Source: Rhizobium sp. Q54 (GTDB lineage: Bacteria > Pseudomonadota > Alphaproteobacteria > Rhizobiales > Xanthobacteraceae). Taken from it: a stretch of DNA of 64,000 nucleotides. The notes under the pieces were generated by a model. That model searched no databases. It saw nothing but the letters and a program-made list of their open reading frames with translations, and was not told the DNA's origin. Positions 48,897 to 57,715 of this stretch are shown here, piece after piece. Made by a program: the position numbers and the translations under genes. The stretch spans positions 1 to 64,000 of the forward strand of contig CAMDSH010000004.1 in the NCBI GenBank assembly GCA_945907045.1. Reading direction: 5' to 3'. Numbering within the stretch: the first letter of the stretch is position 1; each line of letters begins with the position of its first letter.

Positions 48897-49720
48897 CACA
48901 TTTTCCGTAACGGCGGATGCCGCATGGCGTAGGCGATGAAGCCGATGCCGGCGAGCATCAGCGGCACCGACAGCACCATGCCCATGGTGAGATTGCCCCA
49001 GATGAATCCGAGCTGCGCGTCCGGTTCGCGGAACAGTTCGCAAATGGAACGCGCAATGGCGTAGCAGATGGCGAAAGCGCCGAGGATGAAGCCGGGCCGC
49101 TTCAACGCGCCGCCGCGCATCAGCAGCGCGAGCACGCCGAGCAGCACCACGCCTTCGAGCGCCGCTTCATAAAGCTGGCTCGGGTGGCGCGGGATCGGCC
49201 CGCCGCCGGGGAACACCATCGCCCACGGCGCGTCGGTGACGCGGCCCCACAATTCGCCATTGATGAAATTAGCGATGCGCCCGAGCAGCAGCCCGATCGG
49301 CCCGACCGCGCAGGTCACGTCGCCGAGCGAGAGGATGGGAATGCCGCGATGACGCGCGAACAAAATGACGGCGACCACGCAGCCGGTGAAGCCGCCGTGG
49401 AACGACATGCCGCCGTTCCATACTTGCAGGACTTCAAGCGGGTGAGTGGCGAAGTGCGCCGGATTGTAGAACAGCACATAACCGAGACGGCCGCCGAGAA
49501 TGATGCCGAGCGTCACCCACAAAATGAAATCATCGAAGTCGAGCAGCGTCATCGGCGCCCGCCCGCCCCAATATCTTTCATTGCGGATGATGGCGCGGGC
49601 GTACATCCAGCCGAGCAGGATGCCGAGGATATAAGCGAGCGCGTACCAGCGGATGGCGAACGGGCCAACGCTGATCAGCACCGGATCGAAGGCGGGAAAC
49701 GGCAAAACGAATAACGGCAT
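48896..49720 (-). CDS. lgt: Prolipoprotein diacylglyceryl transferase
   Basis: Membrane enzyme for the first step of lipoprotein maturation. 274 residues, seven helices, the signature [14 protein letters not shown] and the upstream catalytic-region [11 protein letters not shown] with its conserved His. The ATG at 49720 is chosen since the family starts there ([13 protein letters not shown]). Head of the lgt-midA-pgeF operon. Confidence 0.96.
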   Translation of the reverse strand: MPLFVLPFPAFDPVLISVGPFAIRWYALAYILGILLGWMYARAIIRNERYWGGRAPMTLLDFDDFILWVTLGIILGGRLGYVLFYNPAHFATHPLEVLQVWNGGMSFHGGFTGCVVAVILFARHRGIPILSLGDVTCAVGPIGLLLGRIANFINGELWGRVTDAPWAMVFPGGGPIPRHPSQLYEAALEGVVLLGVLALLMRGGALKRPGFILGAFAICYAIARSICELFREPDAQLGFIWGNLTMGMVLSVPLMLAGIGFIAYAMRHPPLRKM

Positions 49721-49856
49721 TGGCTCTGATAACCGTCGGGAGGATGCGGCCTCAACTGCGCGCCGCCGTAATTTAGCAGGTATCGGGTCTTGCGGCGCGT
49801 GGGCGGGCTCGCCATTCTTTAGTCTGAGTACAATAGATGAGTCGTGAGGCAAGCCG

Positions 49857-50135
49857 ATGACCCAGACCAGCAGCCGCTTCTTTGACGAGATCGCCCGGCT
49901 GATGAACGACGCCACCGGCGTCGCTCAAGGCGTGCGGCGCGAGTTCGACACCCTGTTCCGCAGCCAGGCCGAGCGTATTCTGCGAGACCTCGACGTGGTC
50001 CCGCGCGAGGAATTCGACGCGGTTAAGGACATGGCCCGCCTCGCCCGCGAGGAAAATGAGGCGCTTAAAGCGCGCCTCGACGCGCTGGAGGCTAAATTAG
50101 CCAAGAAAAACGCAGGTTCCGGCCCAAGCGCCTGA
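49857..50135 (+). CDS. ubiK: UbiK-family ubiquinone accessory factor
   Basis: A 92-residue BMFP-type protein: N-terminal amphipathic segment ([20 protein letters not shown]) and C-terminal coiled coil (about 48-82, [20 protein letters not shown]) with a Pro/Arg hinge VPREEF. UbiK helps the aerobic ubiquinone-biosynthesis complex. It is divergent from lgt. Confidence 0.9.
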   Translation: MTQTSSRFFDEIARLMNDATGVAQGVRREFDTLFRSQAERILRDLDVVPREEFDAVKDMARLAREENEALKARLDALEAKLAKKNAGSGPSA

Positions 50136-50146
50136 CCCCGGTTTTC

Positions 50147-50175
50147 TTGTCATTTCAGGCTGTCATCGCTATAAA
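50147..50175 (+). promoter_or_regulatory. Sigma-70-type promoter of rplY
   Basis: TTGTCA at 50147-50152, 17-base spacer, TATAAA at 50170-50175. The expected start of transcription is near 50182, about 88 bases before the rplY ATG and right at the base of the hairpin described next. Confidence 0.7.
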
Positions 50176-50182
50176 CCCGCCC

Positions 50183-50226
50183 GACCGCGGCCCCCGGCAC
50201 CCCTGGAGGCTTGCCGCGGTCTTTTT
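50183..50226 (+). terminator. Terminator-like hairpin in the rplY leader
   Basis: A 9-bp GC-rich stem (50183-50191 with 50213-50221), 21-base loop, then TTTTT. It lies between the rplY promoter and the gene, not just after ubiK only. It can end ubiK transcripts and may also attenuate rplY. Confidence 0.72.
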
Positions 50227-50269
50227 CGTTCAACACGCGCTTCTGCGTTGGATTTTGTGAGGATTTATC

Positions 50270-51037
50270 ATGGCGACCGTCAAAGAGATGAAGGCGATGG
50301 TTCGTCCGAAGAGCGGCAAGGGGGCCGCCCGGGCTGAACGACGCGCCGGCCGCGTGCCAGGCGTAATTTACGGCGACAGCAAACCCCCGCTTCCCATCAC
50401 GGTCGATCATGCCGACCTGCGGCATCGTATTTATGCCGGGCGCTTCCTCACCAGCATTTACGAGCTGGAAGTCGATGGCGCCAAGCATCGCGTGATCCCG
50501 CGCGACTATCAGCTCGATCCGGTGAAGGACTTCCCCGTTCACGTGGATTTCCTCCGGCTCGGCGAAGGCGCGACCATCCGCGTCAACATTCCCGTGCACG
50601 TGCTCAACGCGGAACTCTCGCCCGGCGTGAAACGCGGCGGCGCGGTGAACATCGTCACCCACTCCATCGAGGTGCAGTGCCGCCCCGAGGACATTCCGGA
50701 GTCGATCGACGTCGATATCTCGGAGCTGGACATCAACTATTCCCGGCATTTGAGCGACGTGAAGGTTCCGGCGAACGTGCGCGTGATCGCGCAAGGTGAC
50801 ATCACGCTCGTCACCGTCGTGCCGCCGTCGGGCTACGCGGAAGAAATGAAAGCCGCTGCCGAAGCTGCTGCTGCCGCCGCTGCGGCTGCCGCTGCCGCCG
50901 CCGCTGCTGGCGTTGCTCCCGGAGCCGAAGGTGCGGCCCCTGGTGCTCCCGGCGCTGCCGGTGCTCCCGCTGCCGGTGCTCCCGCCGCTGGCGCTCCCGC
51001 CGCCGGCGCGGCGCCGGCGAAACCCGACAAGAAGTGA
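50270..51037 (+). CDS. rplY: 50S ribosomal protein L25 (Ctc form)
   Basis: Binds 5S rRNA. 255 residues: L25 domain (about 1-95), TL5/Ctc C-terminal domain (about 100-190), then a low-complexity tail of about 62 residues made of an Ala run and repeats of Ala, Pro and Gly (GAPAAGAPAAGAPAAGAA). Strong ribosome site (GTGAGGA) precedes the ATG. It begins the rplY-pth-ychF cluster. Confidence 0.95.
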   Translation: MATVKEMKAMVRPKSGKGAARAERRAGRVPGVIYGDSKPPLPITVDHADLRHRIYAGRFLTSIYELEVDGAKHRVIPRDYQLDPVKDFPVHVDFLRLGEGATIRVNIPVHVLNAELSPGVKRGGAVNIVTHSIEVQCRPEDIPESIDVDISELDINYSRHLSDVKVPANVRVIAQGDITLVTVVPPSGYAEEMKAAAEAAAAAAAAAAAAAAAGVAPGAEGAAPGAPGAAGAPAAGAPAAGAPAAGAAPAKPDKK

Positions 51038-51103
51038 GGCCGCGCGGACATCCGCGCGTCCTGATTCCCGCTACCTCACCGCGCCCGGGCTATTGTTGAT
51101 GCC

Positions 51104-51715
51104 ATGCTGCTCTTTGTCGGCCTCGGCAATCCGGGCGCGAAATATGTCGCGAACCGCCACAATATCGGCTTCGTGGCGGTCGAGACGATCGCGCGGGCGC
51201 ACAACATCGCGCCATGGCGGCGGCGTTTCCACGGCGTCGCGGTGGAGGGCCTCGTCGGTTCCGAGCGCGCGCTGCTGCTGCTGCCCGGCACGTTCATGAA
51301 CGAGTCCGGCCGCGCGGTCGCCGAAGCCGCGCATTTCTACAAATTGGGATTGAGCGACATCGTGGTGTTTCACGACGAACTCGACCTGCCGCCGGGCAAG
51401 CTGCGGATCAAGACCGGCGGCGGCGATGCGGGCCATAACGGACTGCGCTCGATTACCTCGCATCTCGGCAATGGCTACCGCCGCGTGCGCATCGGCATCG
51501 GCCATCCCGGCGACAAGGCGATGGTGCATAATTATGTCTTGCAGGATTTCGCCAAGGACGAACGCGACTGGGTTGCGGCGCTGTGCGACATCATCGCGGA
51601 CAATGCCGAGATGCTGGCGAAAGGCCAGGATTCGACTTTCCAGAACAAGGTGCATCTCGCCATGAGCGCCAAGGGCTTTGGCGAACCGGATGAGCCTTCC
51701 AACCCCGCGGATTGA
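51104..51715 (+). CDS. pth: Peptidyl-tRNA hydrolase
   Basis: Frees tRNA from stalled peptidyl-tRNA. 203 residues with [20 protein letters not shown] (catalytic His), [27 protein letters not shown] and AGHNGLRSI. Start at 51104, 66 bases after rplY; ychF follows after 33 bases. Confidence 0.97.
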   Translation: MLLFVGLGNPGAKYVANRHNIGFVAVETIARAHNIAPWRRRFHGVAVEGLVGSERALLLLPGTFMNESGRAVAEAAHFYKLGLSDIVVFHDELDLPPGKLRIKTGGGDAGHNGLRSITSHLGNGYRRVRIGIGHPGDKAMVHNYVLQDFAKDERDWVAALCDIIADNAEMLAKGQDSTFQNKVHLAMSAKGFGEPDEPSNPAD

Positions 51716-51748
51716 CGCCGCTTAACCGGACACGGCACGGATAATTTC

Positions 51749-52855
51749 ATGGGATTCAAATGCGGCATCGTCGGCCTGCCGAATGTCGGCAAGTCGACGC
51801 TCTTTAACGCGCTCACGCAGACGGCGGCGGCGCAGGCGGCGAATTATCCGTTCTGCACCATTGAGCCGAATGTCGGCGAGATCGCCGTGCCGGATTCGCG
51901 GCTCGACAAGCTGGCGGTGATCGGCAAGTCCGAGCAGATCATCCCGACGCGCATCACCTTCGTCGATATCGCGGGCCTCGTGCGCGGCGCGTCGAAAGGC
52001 GAGGGGCTGGGCAACCAGTTTCTCGCCACCATCCGTGAGGTGGACGCCATCGTGCATGTGGTGCGCTGCTTCGTGGACGACGACATCACGCATGTCGAAG
52101 GCAAGATCGATCCGGTTGCCGACATCGAGACCGTCGAGACCGAACTGATGCTCGCCGATCTCGATAGCCTGGAAAAGCGCGTCGATAATCTGGAAAAGAA
52201 AGCCAAAGGCACCGGCGAGGACGCCAAGGAAGCGAAAGAGACGCTCGACCTGGTCAAGCGCGCGCTGACGCTGCTGCGTGAGGGCAAGCCTGCGCGTTTC
52301 GTCACCCGCAAGCCGGAGGAGGAGAGAACCTTCCGCGGCCTCGGCCTTCTCACCTCCGCGCCCGTGCTCTACGCCTGCAACGTCGATGAAGCATCGGCGG
52401 CGGCGGGCAATGAATTTTCCCGCAAGGTGGAAGCGCGCGCGAAAGCGGAAGGCGCCGTCTCCGTCGTCATCTCCGCCAAGATCGAATCCGAAATCGCGGC
52501 GCTGCCGCCGGCCGAGCGCAAGGATTACCTCGAGGCGGTCGGTCTCCATGAAGCCGGGCTCGACCGCCTGATCCAGGCCGGTTACGGGCTGCTCCATCTG
52601 GTGACGTATTTCACCGTCGGCCCGAAGGAAGCGCGCGCCTGGACCATCACGCAGGGCACCAAGGCACCGCAGGCGGCGGGCGTGATCCATACTGACTTTG
52701 AGCGCGGCTTCATCCGCGCCGAGACCATCGGTTACAACGATTTCATCGCGCTCAACGGCGAGGCCGGGGCGCGCGACGCCGGCAAGTTGCGGCTCGAAGG
52801 CAAGGAATACGTCGTCGCGGACGGCGACGTGATGCATTTCCGCTTTGCCACCTAG
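51749..52855 (+). CDS. ychF: Redox-responsive ATPase/GTPase YchF (Obg family)
   Basis: 368 residues. P-loop GIVGLPNVGKST at the N-terminus, FVDIAGLVRGASKGEGLGNQ (switch II), a coiled coil at about 125-175, and a C-terminal TGS domain (KAPQAAGVIHTDFERGFIRA). YchF prefers ATP and links to ribosomes and oxidative stress. Third gene after rplY and pth, an order shared by many bacteria. Confidence 0.97.
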   Translation: MGFKCGIVGLPNVGKSTLFNALTQTAAAQAANYPFCTIEPNVGEIAVPDSRLDKLAVIGKSEQIIPTRITFVDIAGLVRGASKGEGLGNQFLATIREVDAIVHVVRCFVDDDITHVEGKIDPVADIETVETELMLADLDSLEKRVDNLEKKAKGTGEDAKEAKETLDLVKRALTLLREGKPARFVTRKPEEERTFRGLGLLTSAPVLYACNVDEASAAAGNEFSRKVEARAKAEGAVSVVISAKIESEIAALPPAERKDYLEAVGLHEAGLDRLIQAGYGLLHLVTYFTVGPKEARAWTITQGTKAPQAAGVIHTDFERGFIRAETIGYNDFIALNGEAGARDAGKLRLEGKEYVVADGDVMHFRFAT

Positions 52856-52951
52856 GCGATTGTATCTTAGCTGAACGATTGAACCTCGCGGCCGTTCCGC
52901 GCGACTATAAGATGCATCCGTGTCCGGATGCGTCTGCCCAGGAGCTCTCTT

Positions 52952-53521
52952 ATGTGGTCCTCGCACGCTGCCCGCCGCTTCGGCTTCGCTATTGCGTGCC
53001 TGTTCGCGGCAATTGTTCCGGCGAAGGCCGAGGTCGAAAAATTCATGCGCCACTGCAACATGGCGCTCTGTCCCTATTTCCACGCCTCGACCACGGTTCC
53101 CGAGGGCTGGGCCGAGCACAAGGAAGCCAGCGCCGAGCTGAAAGTTCAGATGCTGGTGCCGAAGGATAAAACCTTCGACGACGCACCCGCGAAAATTTAC
53201 ACGCTGGTGCGCTACAATCCCGAAAAGAAGCCGCTCGCGGAAATCGTGCGCACCACCTATCAGGACTGGCGCGAGCGCGACAAGAACGCCAAGGTAGCGA
53301 AGCTGGCCGACGTTCCCGGTGCCGGCGGCAAGGCGGTATTCGAGCGTCACTCGTTCGAAGCGCCGAAGCAGAAGGAACAGGGCTTTGAGCTCACCTCGCT
53401 CACCGTCGATACCGACAAGGACGGCAACAGCTACTTCGTCGCCGTCGTGCTCTCGGCCAACAGCAAGGCCGCGCTCAACGCCGCGGAAGCCGCCTATCTC
53501 TCGATCCTGAAGGCTTATTGA
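52952..53521 (+). CDS. Exported hypothetical protein
   Basis: A 189-residue protein with signal peptide (1-27, ending VPAKAE). The mature part has a pair of cysteines close together (MRHCNMALCPYF) and a strand-helix pattern with YQDWRERDKNAKVAKL and a final AEAAYLSILKAY. ATG at 52952 follows GGAGC. No family recognised. Confidence 0.75.
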   Translation: MWSSHAARRFGFAIACLFAAIVPAKAEVEKFMRHCNMALCPYFHASTTVPEGWAEHKEASAELKVQMLVPKDKTFDDAPAKIYTLVRYNPEKKPLAEIVRTTYQDWRERDKNAKVAKLADVPGAGGKAVFERHSFEAPKQKEQGFELTSLTVDTDKDGNSYFVAVVLSANSKAALNAAEAAYLSILKAY

Positions 53522-53537
53522 GTTCACCCACGCCGAT

Positions 53538-54002
53538 ATGCCGAAGCTGTACTGGGAAGATTTCAAGTCCGGCGCGGTCGCCGAATATGGCCCGCGGCTC
53601 GTCACGCGCGACGAGGTCGTCTCGTTTGCGGCGGAATTTGATCCACAGCCAATGCACCTGGATGAAGAAGCGGCGCGCGGCACCATGCTGGGCGGGCTTG
53701 CCGGTTCCGGCTGGCACACTTGCTGCCTGACGATGCGGATGATCGCCGATGGATTCATTCTCAATTCAAGTTCGATGGGCGGCCCCGGCATCGAGGAAGT
53801 GAAATGGCTGGCGCCGATGCGGCCGGACTCGAAACTCACCGTGCGCGCGACCGTACTGGAGACACGCGCATCGAAAAGCCGCCCTGACATGGGCCTGGTC
53901 AAATTTGTGTTCGAAACGCTCGACGATAAAGGCACGCTGGTGATGAGCATGACCACCAGCCTGATGTTCGGCCGCAGCCCTCCGGAAAAGAGCGCGGCCT
54001 GA
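53538..54002 (+). CDS. MaoC-like dehydratase (hot-dog fold)
   Basis: A 154-residue MaoC-family protein, of a type that hydrates enoyl-CoA. It shows WEDFKSGAVAEYGPRLVTRD, FDPQPMHLDEEAA (catalytic Asp and His) and GLAGSGWHTCCLTMR. Its stop overlaps the ATG of the second MaoC gene by one base; the pair may form a heterodimer. Substrate unknown. Confidence 0.9.
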   Translation: MPKLYWEDFKSGAVAEYGPRLVTRDEVVSFAAEFDPQPMHLDEEAARGTMLGGLAGSGWHTCCLTMRMIADGFILNSSSMGGPGIEEVKWLAPMRPDSKLTVRATVLETRASKSRPDMGLVKFVFETLDDKGTLVMSMTTSLMFGRSPPEKSAA

Positions 54003-54482
54003 TGAAATATTTCGACGATGTCAGCGTCGGCGACCGCTACGAAGTCGGCCAGCACACGTTCGATGCTACCGGCATCAAGGCATTCGCCAAGCGCTTCGAC
54101 CCCCAACTTTTTCACATCGATGAGGCCGCCGCCGCGCGCTCGCATTTCGGCGCGCTGTGCGCGTCCGGCTGGCAAACCGCCTCGGCATGGATGCGGCTGA
54201 TGGTGGATTACCGCCGCCGCGAGGATGAGGCCCTGCGCGCGCGGCGAGGGCGTCGCGGCCATCGGGCCGTCGCCCGGTTTTCGTGATCTCAAATGGCTCA
54301 AGCCGGTTTATGCCGGCGATACGATCGGCTATGTCACTGAGGTGACCGACAAGCGCCCATCCAAAAGCCGCCCCGGCTGGGGTCTGCTCACGTTGCTGAG
54401 CACAGGTGTTAATCAACGCGGCGAGCCGGTGATCTCGTTCGTCAGCACCAGCTTCGTCGAGCGGCGTCCGGGAAAATCATGA
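54002..54482 (+). pseudogene. Second MaoC-like gene, frameshifted
   Basis: The first 220 bases encode a MaoC start (KYFDDVSVGDRYEVGQHTFD, then FDPQLFHIDEAAA and SGWQTASAWMRL). After about 54235 the frame moves by one: the remainder, GEGVAAIGPSPGFRDLKWLK to SFVERRPGKS, continues in a different frame to 54482. The shift falls in the dinucleotide run GCGCGCGCGG, where losing two bases or gaining one gives the observed frame. It may be a true mutation or a sequencing error; if an error, it is an intact gene of about 159 residues. Confidence 0.85.
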
Positions 54483-55684
54483 CCGCTGTCACGCAGGAAA
54501 CATCCGCCGCAGTGAAGCGCGACGAGCGCCGCGCCGGCGGCGTGGCTTTCGGCGCACATGCGCTGCACGACGGTTACACCGACCTCGTTTATGTGATGCT
54601 GCCGATCTGGCAGGCGGAGTTCGGTCTCAGTTACGCCGCGCTTGGGCTGATGCGGGGTGTTTTTTCCGGCACGCTTGCGGCGTTTCAGGTTCCTTCCGGG
54701 ATGCTCGCAGAACGTCTCGGTGTCGGCGCCGTATTGGCCGGCGGCACGGCGCTGGCCGGATTGGGTTACATCTTGGCGGGTTTCAGCAGCGGCCTCACGC
54801 TGCTCGTCGTCGCGCTGTTCATCGGCGGGCTTGGCGCCAGCACGCAGCATCCGCTGGCGTCCACTTTGATCGCGCGCGCTTTTTCCGGACCGCGCTCCTT
54901 CAAGGCGCTCGGCACTTACAATTTCTCCGGCGATATCGGCAAGATGACTCTCCCCGCCGCCGCCGCGCTCCTTCTCGTATGGATGCCGTGGCGCGAGACC
55001 GTGATGCTGCTCGGCGGCATCGGGATTTTCGCCGCTGCGGCCATCTATATTCTGGTGCCGCGTTTTTCCGCCGAACAACCTGCGGTGAAGGACGCGGCGA
55101 AGAAAGGTGCGAGCGCCGCCGCCAGGCAACGCTTTGCGTTTCCGCTGCTGTTGTCGATCGGGATGATCGACAGCGCGACGCGCATGGCCTTTCTGACTTT
55201 TCTCCCATTCGTGCTGACGGCGAAAGGCGCGAGCCTGCCGACCGTAGGTTTGGCGCTGACGCTGGTATTTGCCGGCGGGGCGGTCGGAAAACTTGTGTGC
55301 GCGTTCATCGGGGCGCGCATCGGCGCCGTCGCCACCGTGTGGCTGACCGAAACGGTGACCGCCATCGGCATCGTCGCGCTGCTGCCAATGCCGGTCGAAG
55401 CGATCTTGCTGCTGTTGCCGGTGCTCGGCATCGCGCTCAACGGCACCTCGTCGGTGCTCTACGGCTCGGTGCCGGATCTGGTCGAGCCGTCGCGGCGCGC
55501 GCGCGCGTTTGGAATTTTCTACACCGGCACCATCGGTTCCGGCGCCGTAGCGCCCGCGCTTTATGGATTGCTGGGAGATTTCACCGGCGTGCCGACAGCG
55601 CTTGCCGTTGTCGCCGCGGGCGTGTTGTTGACGCTGCCGATCACGCTCGCGCTAAGGCCGGCGCTCGCCGCCGCTCGGTCTTAA
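54479..55684 (+). CDS. MFS transporter (Fsr-like)
   Basis: A 401-residue, 12-helix major facilitator. The opening AHALHDGYTDLVYVMLPIWQ resembles fosmidomycin-resistance-type carriers; a loop between helices 2-3 has GMLAERLGVG, and a central positive loop precedes SIGMIDSATRMAFLTFLPF. ATGA overlap with the frameshifted MaoC gene, so it belongs to that operon. Substrate unknown. Confidence 0.88.
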   Translation: MTAVTQETSAAVKRDERRAGGVAFGAHALHDGYTDLVYVMLPIWQAEFGLSYAALGLMRGVFSGTLAAFQVPSGMLAERLGVGAVLAGGTALAGLGYILAGFSSGLTLLVVALFIGGLGASTQHPLASTLIARAFSGPRSFKALGTYNFSGDIGKMTLPAAAALLLVWMPWRETVMLLGGIGIFAAAAIYILVPRFSAEQPAVKDAAKKGASAAARQRFAFPLLLSIGMIDSATRMAFLTFLPFVLTAKGASLPTVGLALTLVFAGGAVGKLVCAFIGARIGAVATVWLTETVTAIGIVALLPMPVEAILLLLPVLGIALNGTSSVLYGSVPDLVEPSRRARAFGIFYTGTIGSGAVAPALYGLLGDFTGVPTALAVVAAGVLLTLPITLALRPALAAARS

Positions 55685-56067
55685 CGGATGGGCGCCTTCA
55701 CCTGCTTGCTGACGGCGGCGGGCAGCACTTCCAGATACGGCCCCATGAAGAACGCTTCGCCGGAACCGTAGCCGAACAGGCGGTCGTGCGCGTCGATCAT
55801 CGCGCGCACCGGCCCGGCGCAGGCGACCATTGAATCCACAATCAGGTCGTTGATCTCGCCCGCCCGCAGGCCCTCGCTGAAGCGAGGGTCGGCAGTGACC
55901 TTGTTGACGATGCAGTCGGTGGCGGAATGCACCAGCGGCAGCAAGGTAGCCTCACGCTGGCGCACCGACATCTGCGTCCACGCGCTTGGGCCCCCTTGCG
56001 GCGGCGGTCCTGAATTTAGCGAAGCACTCATCACCAGCGACATCCCGAAAAGCGTTTCGAGAATCAT
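55681..56067 (-). CDS. Conserved hypothetical protein
   Basis: A 128-residue mostly helical protein with a hydrophobic start (ETLFGMSLVMSASLNS) that may be a weak signal, and two cysteines (ATDCIVNKV, VACAGPVRA). Ends convergently with the MFS gene, stop codons overlapping by two bases. No family recognised. Confidence 0.7.
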   Translation of the reverse strand: MILETLFGMSLVMSASLNSGPPPQGGPSAWTQMSVRQREATLLPLVHSATDCIVNKVTADPRFSEGLRAGEINDLIVDSMVACAGPVRAMIDAHDRLFGYGSGEAFFMGPYLEVLPAAVSKQVKAPIR

Positions 56068-56209
56068 TCCTGTCCCCTAGCCCCGGCGAATCAGTGCGAC
56101 GCATCGCTCGTATCCGAGTCGCCGCATGCGGTAAATGACCGCGAAGCTCCGATATGAAATAGGCGCGTAAAATCACTGAAAGAAAGCGCGGCCGCGGCCC
56201 ATTTAACGC

Positions 56210-56235
56210 GGAACTCGCGGCTCACTCCCGGCGTT
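56210..56235 (+). promoter_or_regulatory. Candidate sigma-EcfG (general stress) promoter
   Basis: GGAAC at 56210-56214, 17-base spacer, CGTT at 56232-56235: a full match to the EcfG consensus GGAAC-N16/17-CGTT. It lies 37 bases before the DUF1236 gene start. Confidence 0.7.
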
Positions 56236-56271
56236 TTCTCTACTGGTACTCACGAAGGCCAGGAGGCTGTT

Positions 56272-56655
56272 ATGAAGCCATATTTTCGCCATGCGGCGTT
56301 TGCGCTCGCATTTATCGCAGGCGCAGGAACCGCAAGCGCGCAGACCACGGTCATCACGCGCGAGCCGGTGGAGACGCGGACGGTGATCACCCGTGAACCG
56401 CTGGCTCTGACACCAGCCCAGCGCACGACGGTCTATCGCACCATCGTTCGCGAACGCACCGTGGCGCCGGCGCGCGCGACGATCGAATATCGCGTCGGCA
56501 TGCGCGTGCCTGAGACCGTGCAGCTCTACTCGGTGCCGGATCCGGTCGCAGTCGAAGTGCCCGCGATCAGGGCTTACAAATACATGGTCGTTAACGATCG
56601 CGTCGTGCTCGTCGATCCGGCCACCAGTGAGGTGGTGGGTGAAGTCGCCGAGTAA
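56272..56655 (+). CDS. DUF1236 family exported protein
   Basis: A 127-residue protein: signal peptide (1-23, ending TASAQ), two near-repeats TVITREP, then the DUF1236 block with LTPAQRTTVYRTIVRERTVA, RVPETVQLYSVPDPVAVEVP and a final YKYMVVNDRVVLVDPATSEV. The family is almost limited to Bradyrhizobium-type bacteria; function unknown. Ribosome site AGGAGG before the ATG at 56272. A candidate stress promoter precedes it. Confidence 0.88.
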   Translation: MKPYFRHAAFALAFIAGAGTASAQTTVITREPVETRTVITREPLALTPAQRTTVYRTIVRERTVAPARATIEYRVGMRVPETVQLYSVPDPVAVEVPAIRAYKYMVVNDRVVLVDPATSEVVGEVAE

Positions 56656-56832
56656 TCCGGTGTAACGGCTACACTTCGCGCAGCGGTCCGGTGTCCCAGC
56701 GCCGGGCCGTTGCAGTTGCCGGGGATGTTGGATGCACGTTTACCCTGCCGCTGGCGCAGAGCGGGCATCCATACGTATGCCTAGATTTCTGCGCGCGTAG
56801 CGCCCATATTATGGCCGTGGAGGTTGCGTAAA

Positions 56833-57087
56833 ATGGCTATGATCAATTACCGGGCCCCGTCCGAGCTCTTTCCAAGCCGAAGCCGCAAGGCTCGCAGGCC
56901 CATCGGATACAAGCGTTTTCCCACGGCCGCGGAAGCGATCCGCTTCGCCATGGAAGAATTGCCGGCTGACCTTCTGCTCGGCGCTTATCTGGAAGTCGAA
57001 GAAGTCAGGTTCGACGGCAACGGCATTCGCCAATTGTATGAGAGCGCCGATTACCCGCTCCCGCGCAAGGCGACAGTGGCGAATTAA
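56833..57087 (+). CDS. Small conserved protein, paralogue of 59799-60047
   Basis: An 84-residue soluble protein. Shared blocks with the paralogue are [39 protein letters not shown] and LYESADYPL. The arrangement is helix-strand-helix with a basic head; a DNA- or protein-binding adaptor role would be a guess. I start it at the ATG at 56833, which matches the paralogue start. Followed by a terminator. Confidence 0.78.
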   Translation: MAMINYRAPSELFPSRSRKARRPIGYKRFPTAAEAIRFAMEELPADLLLGAYLEVEEVRFDGNGIRQLYESADYPLPRKATVAN

Positions 57088-57113
57088 CCCTTACGCCTGA
57101 AAGCGAATGACTG

Positions 57114-57140
57114 AATGGCCCTTCGGGGCCATTTTCGTTT
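57114..57140 (+). terminator. Rho-independent terminator with UUCG loop
   Basis: An 8-bp stem AATGGCCC/GGGCCATT closed by a TTCG tetraloop (57114-57133), followed by TTTTCGTTTT. Ends the 56833 gene. Confidence 0.9.
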
Positions 57141-57152
57141 TGCGGCCTATGG

Positions 57153-57177
57153 GGAACGAAGCGCTGTGCGGTGCGTT
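57153..57177 (+). promoter_or_regulatory. Candidate sigma-EcfG (general stress) promoter
   Basis: GGAAC at 57153-57157, 16-base spacer, CGTT at 57174-57177. It sits between the terminator above and the small membrane gene at 57231, which would give a leader of about 45 bases. Confidence 0.68.
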
Positions 57178-57230
57178 GGCTCGGCGAGAACGGACGCAAT
57201 TGGGCCACAAGTGTTGACGGGGAGTCGGTG

Positions 57231-57398
57231 ATGGCGGACAGGAACACACTCGGACTGATTGGGTACATTCTCTGCGGAGTGACCGCGGCAGTGATGTTGA
57301 TCGGCGCCGTTGTCGTGACCAATCACATTTCCGGCCATCTGAATCCCGATGGCGGTTATCTGCAGGCGATCTCGCCGGCTGCCGCGAAAGCGCGCTGA
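57231..57398 (+). CDS. Small single-helix membrane protein
   Basis: A 55-residue protein with a polar head (ADRNTLGLIG), one membrane helix (about 8-30, YILCGVTAAVMLIGAVVVTN) and a polar C-terminus. A ribosome site (GGGGAG) precedes the ATG at 57231, and a candidate EcfG promoter lies upstream. Function unknown. Confidence 0.72.
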   Translation: MADRNTLGLIGYILCGVTAAVMLIGAVVVTNHISGHLNPDGGYLQAISPAAAKAR

Positions 57399-57444
57399 AG
57401 TTTTTTCGCGCGCAGAATTTTCAGTGCGTTCATCCGCACAAGAG

Positions 57445-57464
57445 GACCCCGCTGTAGCGGGGTC
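57445..57464 (+). terminator. Hairpin, probable terminator
   Basis: Stem GACCCCGC/GCGGGGTC with loop TGTA, 47 bases after the small membrane gene, followed by a T-rich AAGTTTGTTTG. The rest of the gap up to 57715 shows no gene apart from the promoter candidate at 57636. Confidence 0.6.
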
Positions 57465-57635
57465 AAGTTTGTTTGGGAGGATTGCCCGAAGACCCGCGGT
57501 GACAGTCGTTCGGGGCGGGCCACGATGTCCGGCGAGAGAATCTCCCAGCCACCGTTTTCGAACGATTCGACTTTAGGCGCATGCACACCGCAACGGGTGG
57601 TGGCTGGGTCTTCTGTCCTTGCAATCCACAGAAAA

Positions 57636-57661
57636 AGAACCGGCATGTTTATGCTGGCGTT
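57636..57661 (+). promoter_or_regulatory. Candidate sigma-EcfG promoter (one mismatch)
   Basis: AGAAC at 57636-57640 (consensus GGAAC), 17-base spacer, CGTT at 57658-57661, 55 bases before the start at 57716. Confidence 0.5.
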
Positions 57662-57715
57662 ATGCAACTTAGTTTCACCTCGGCGGTTATCTCCGATAAC
57701 CACGAGGAGTCAGTC

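Noticed and set aside
51722-54301. An 859-codon minus-strand frame across ychF, an exported protein and the MaoC genes
   Set aside because: It spans several well-supported plus-strand genes and their gaps; long antisense frames are expected at this GC content.
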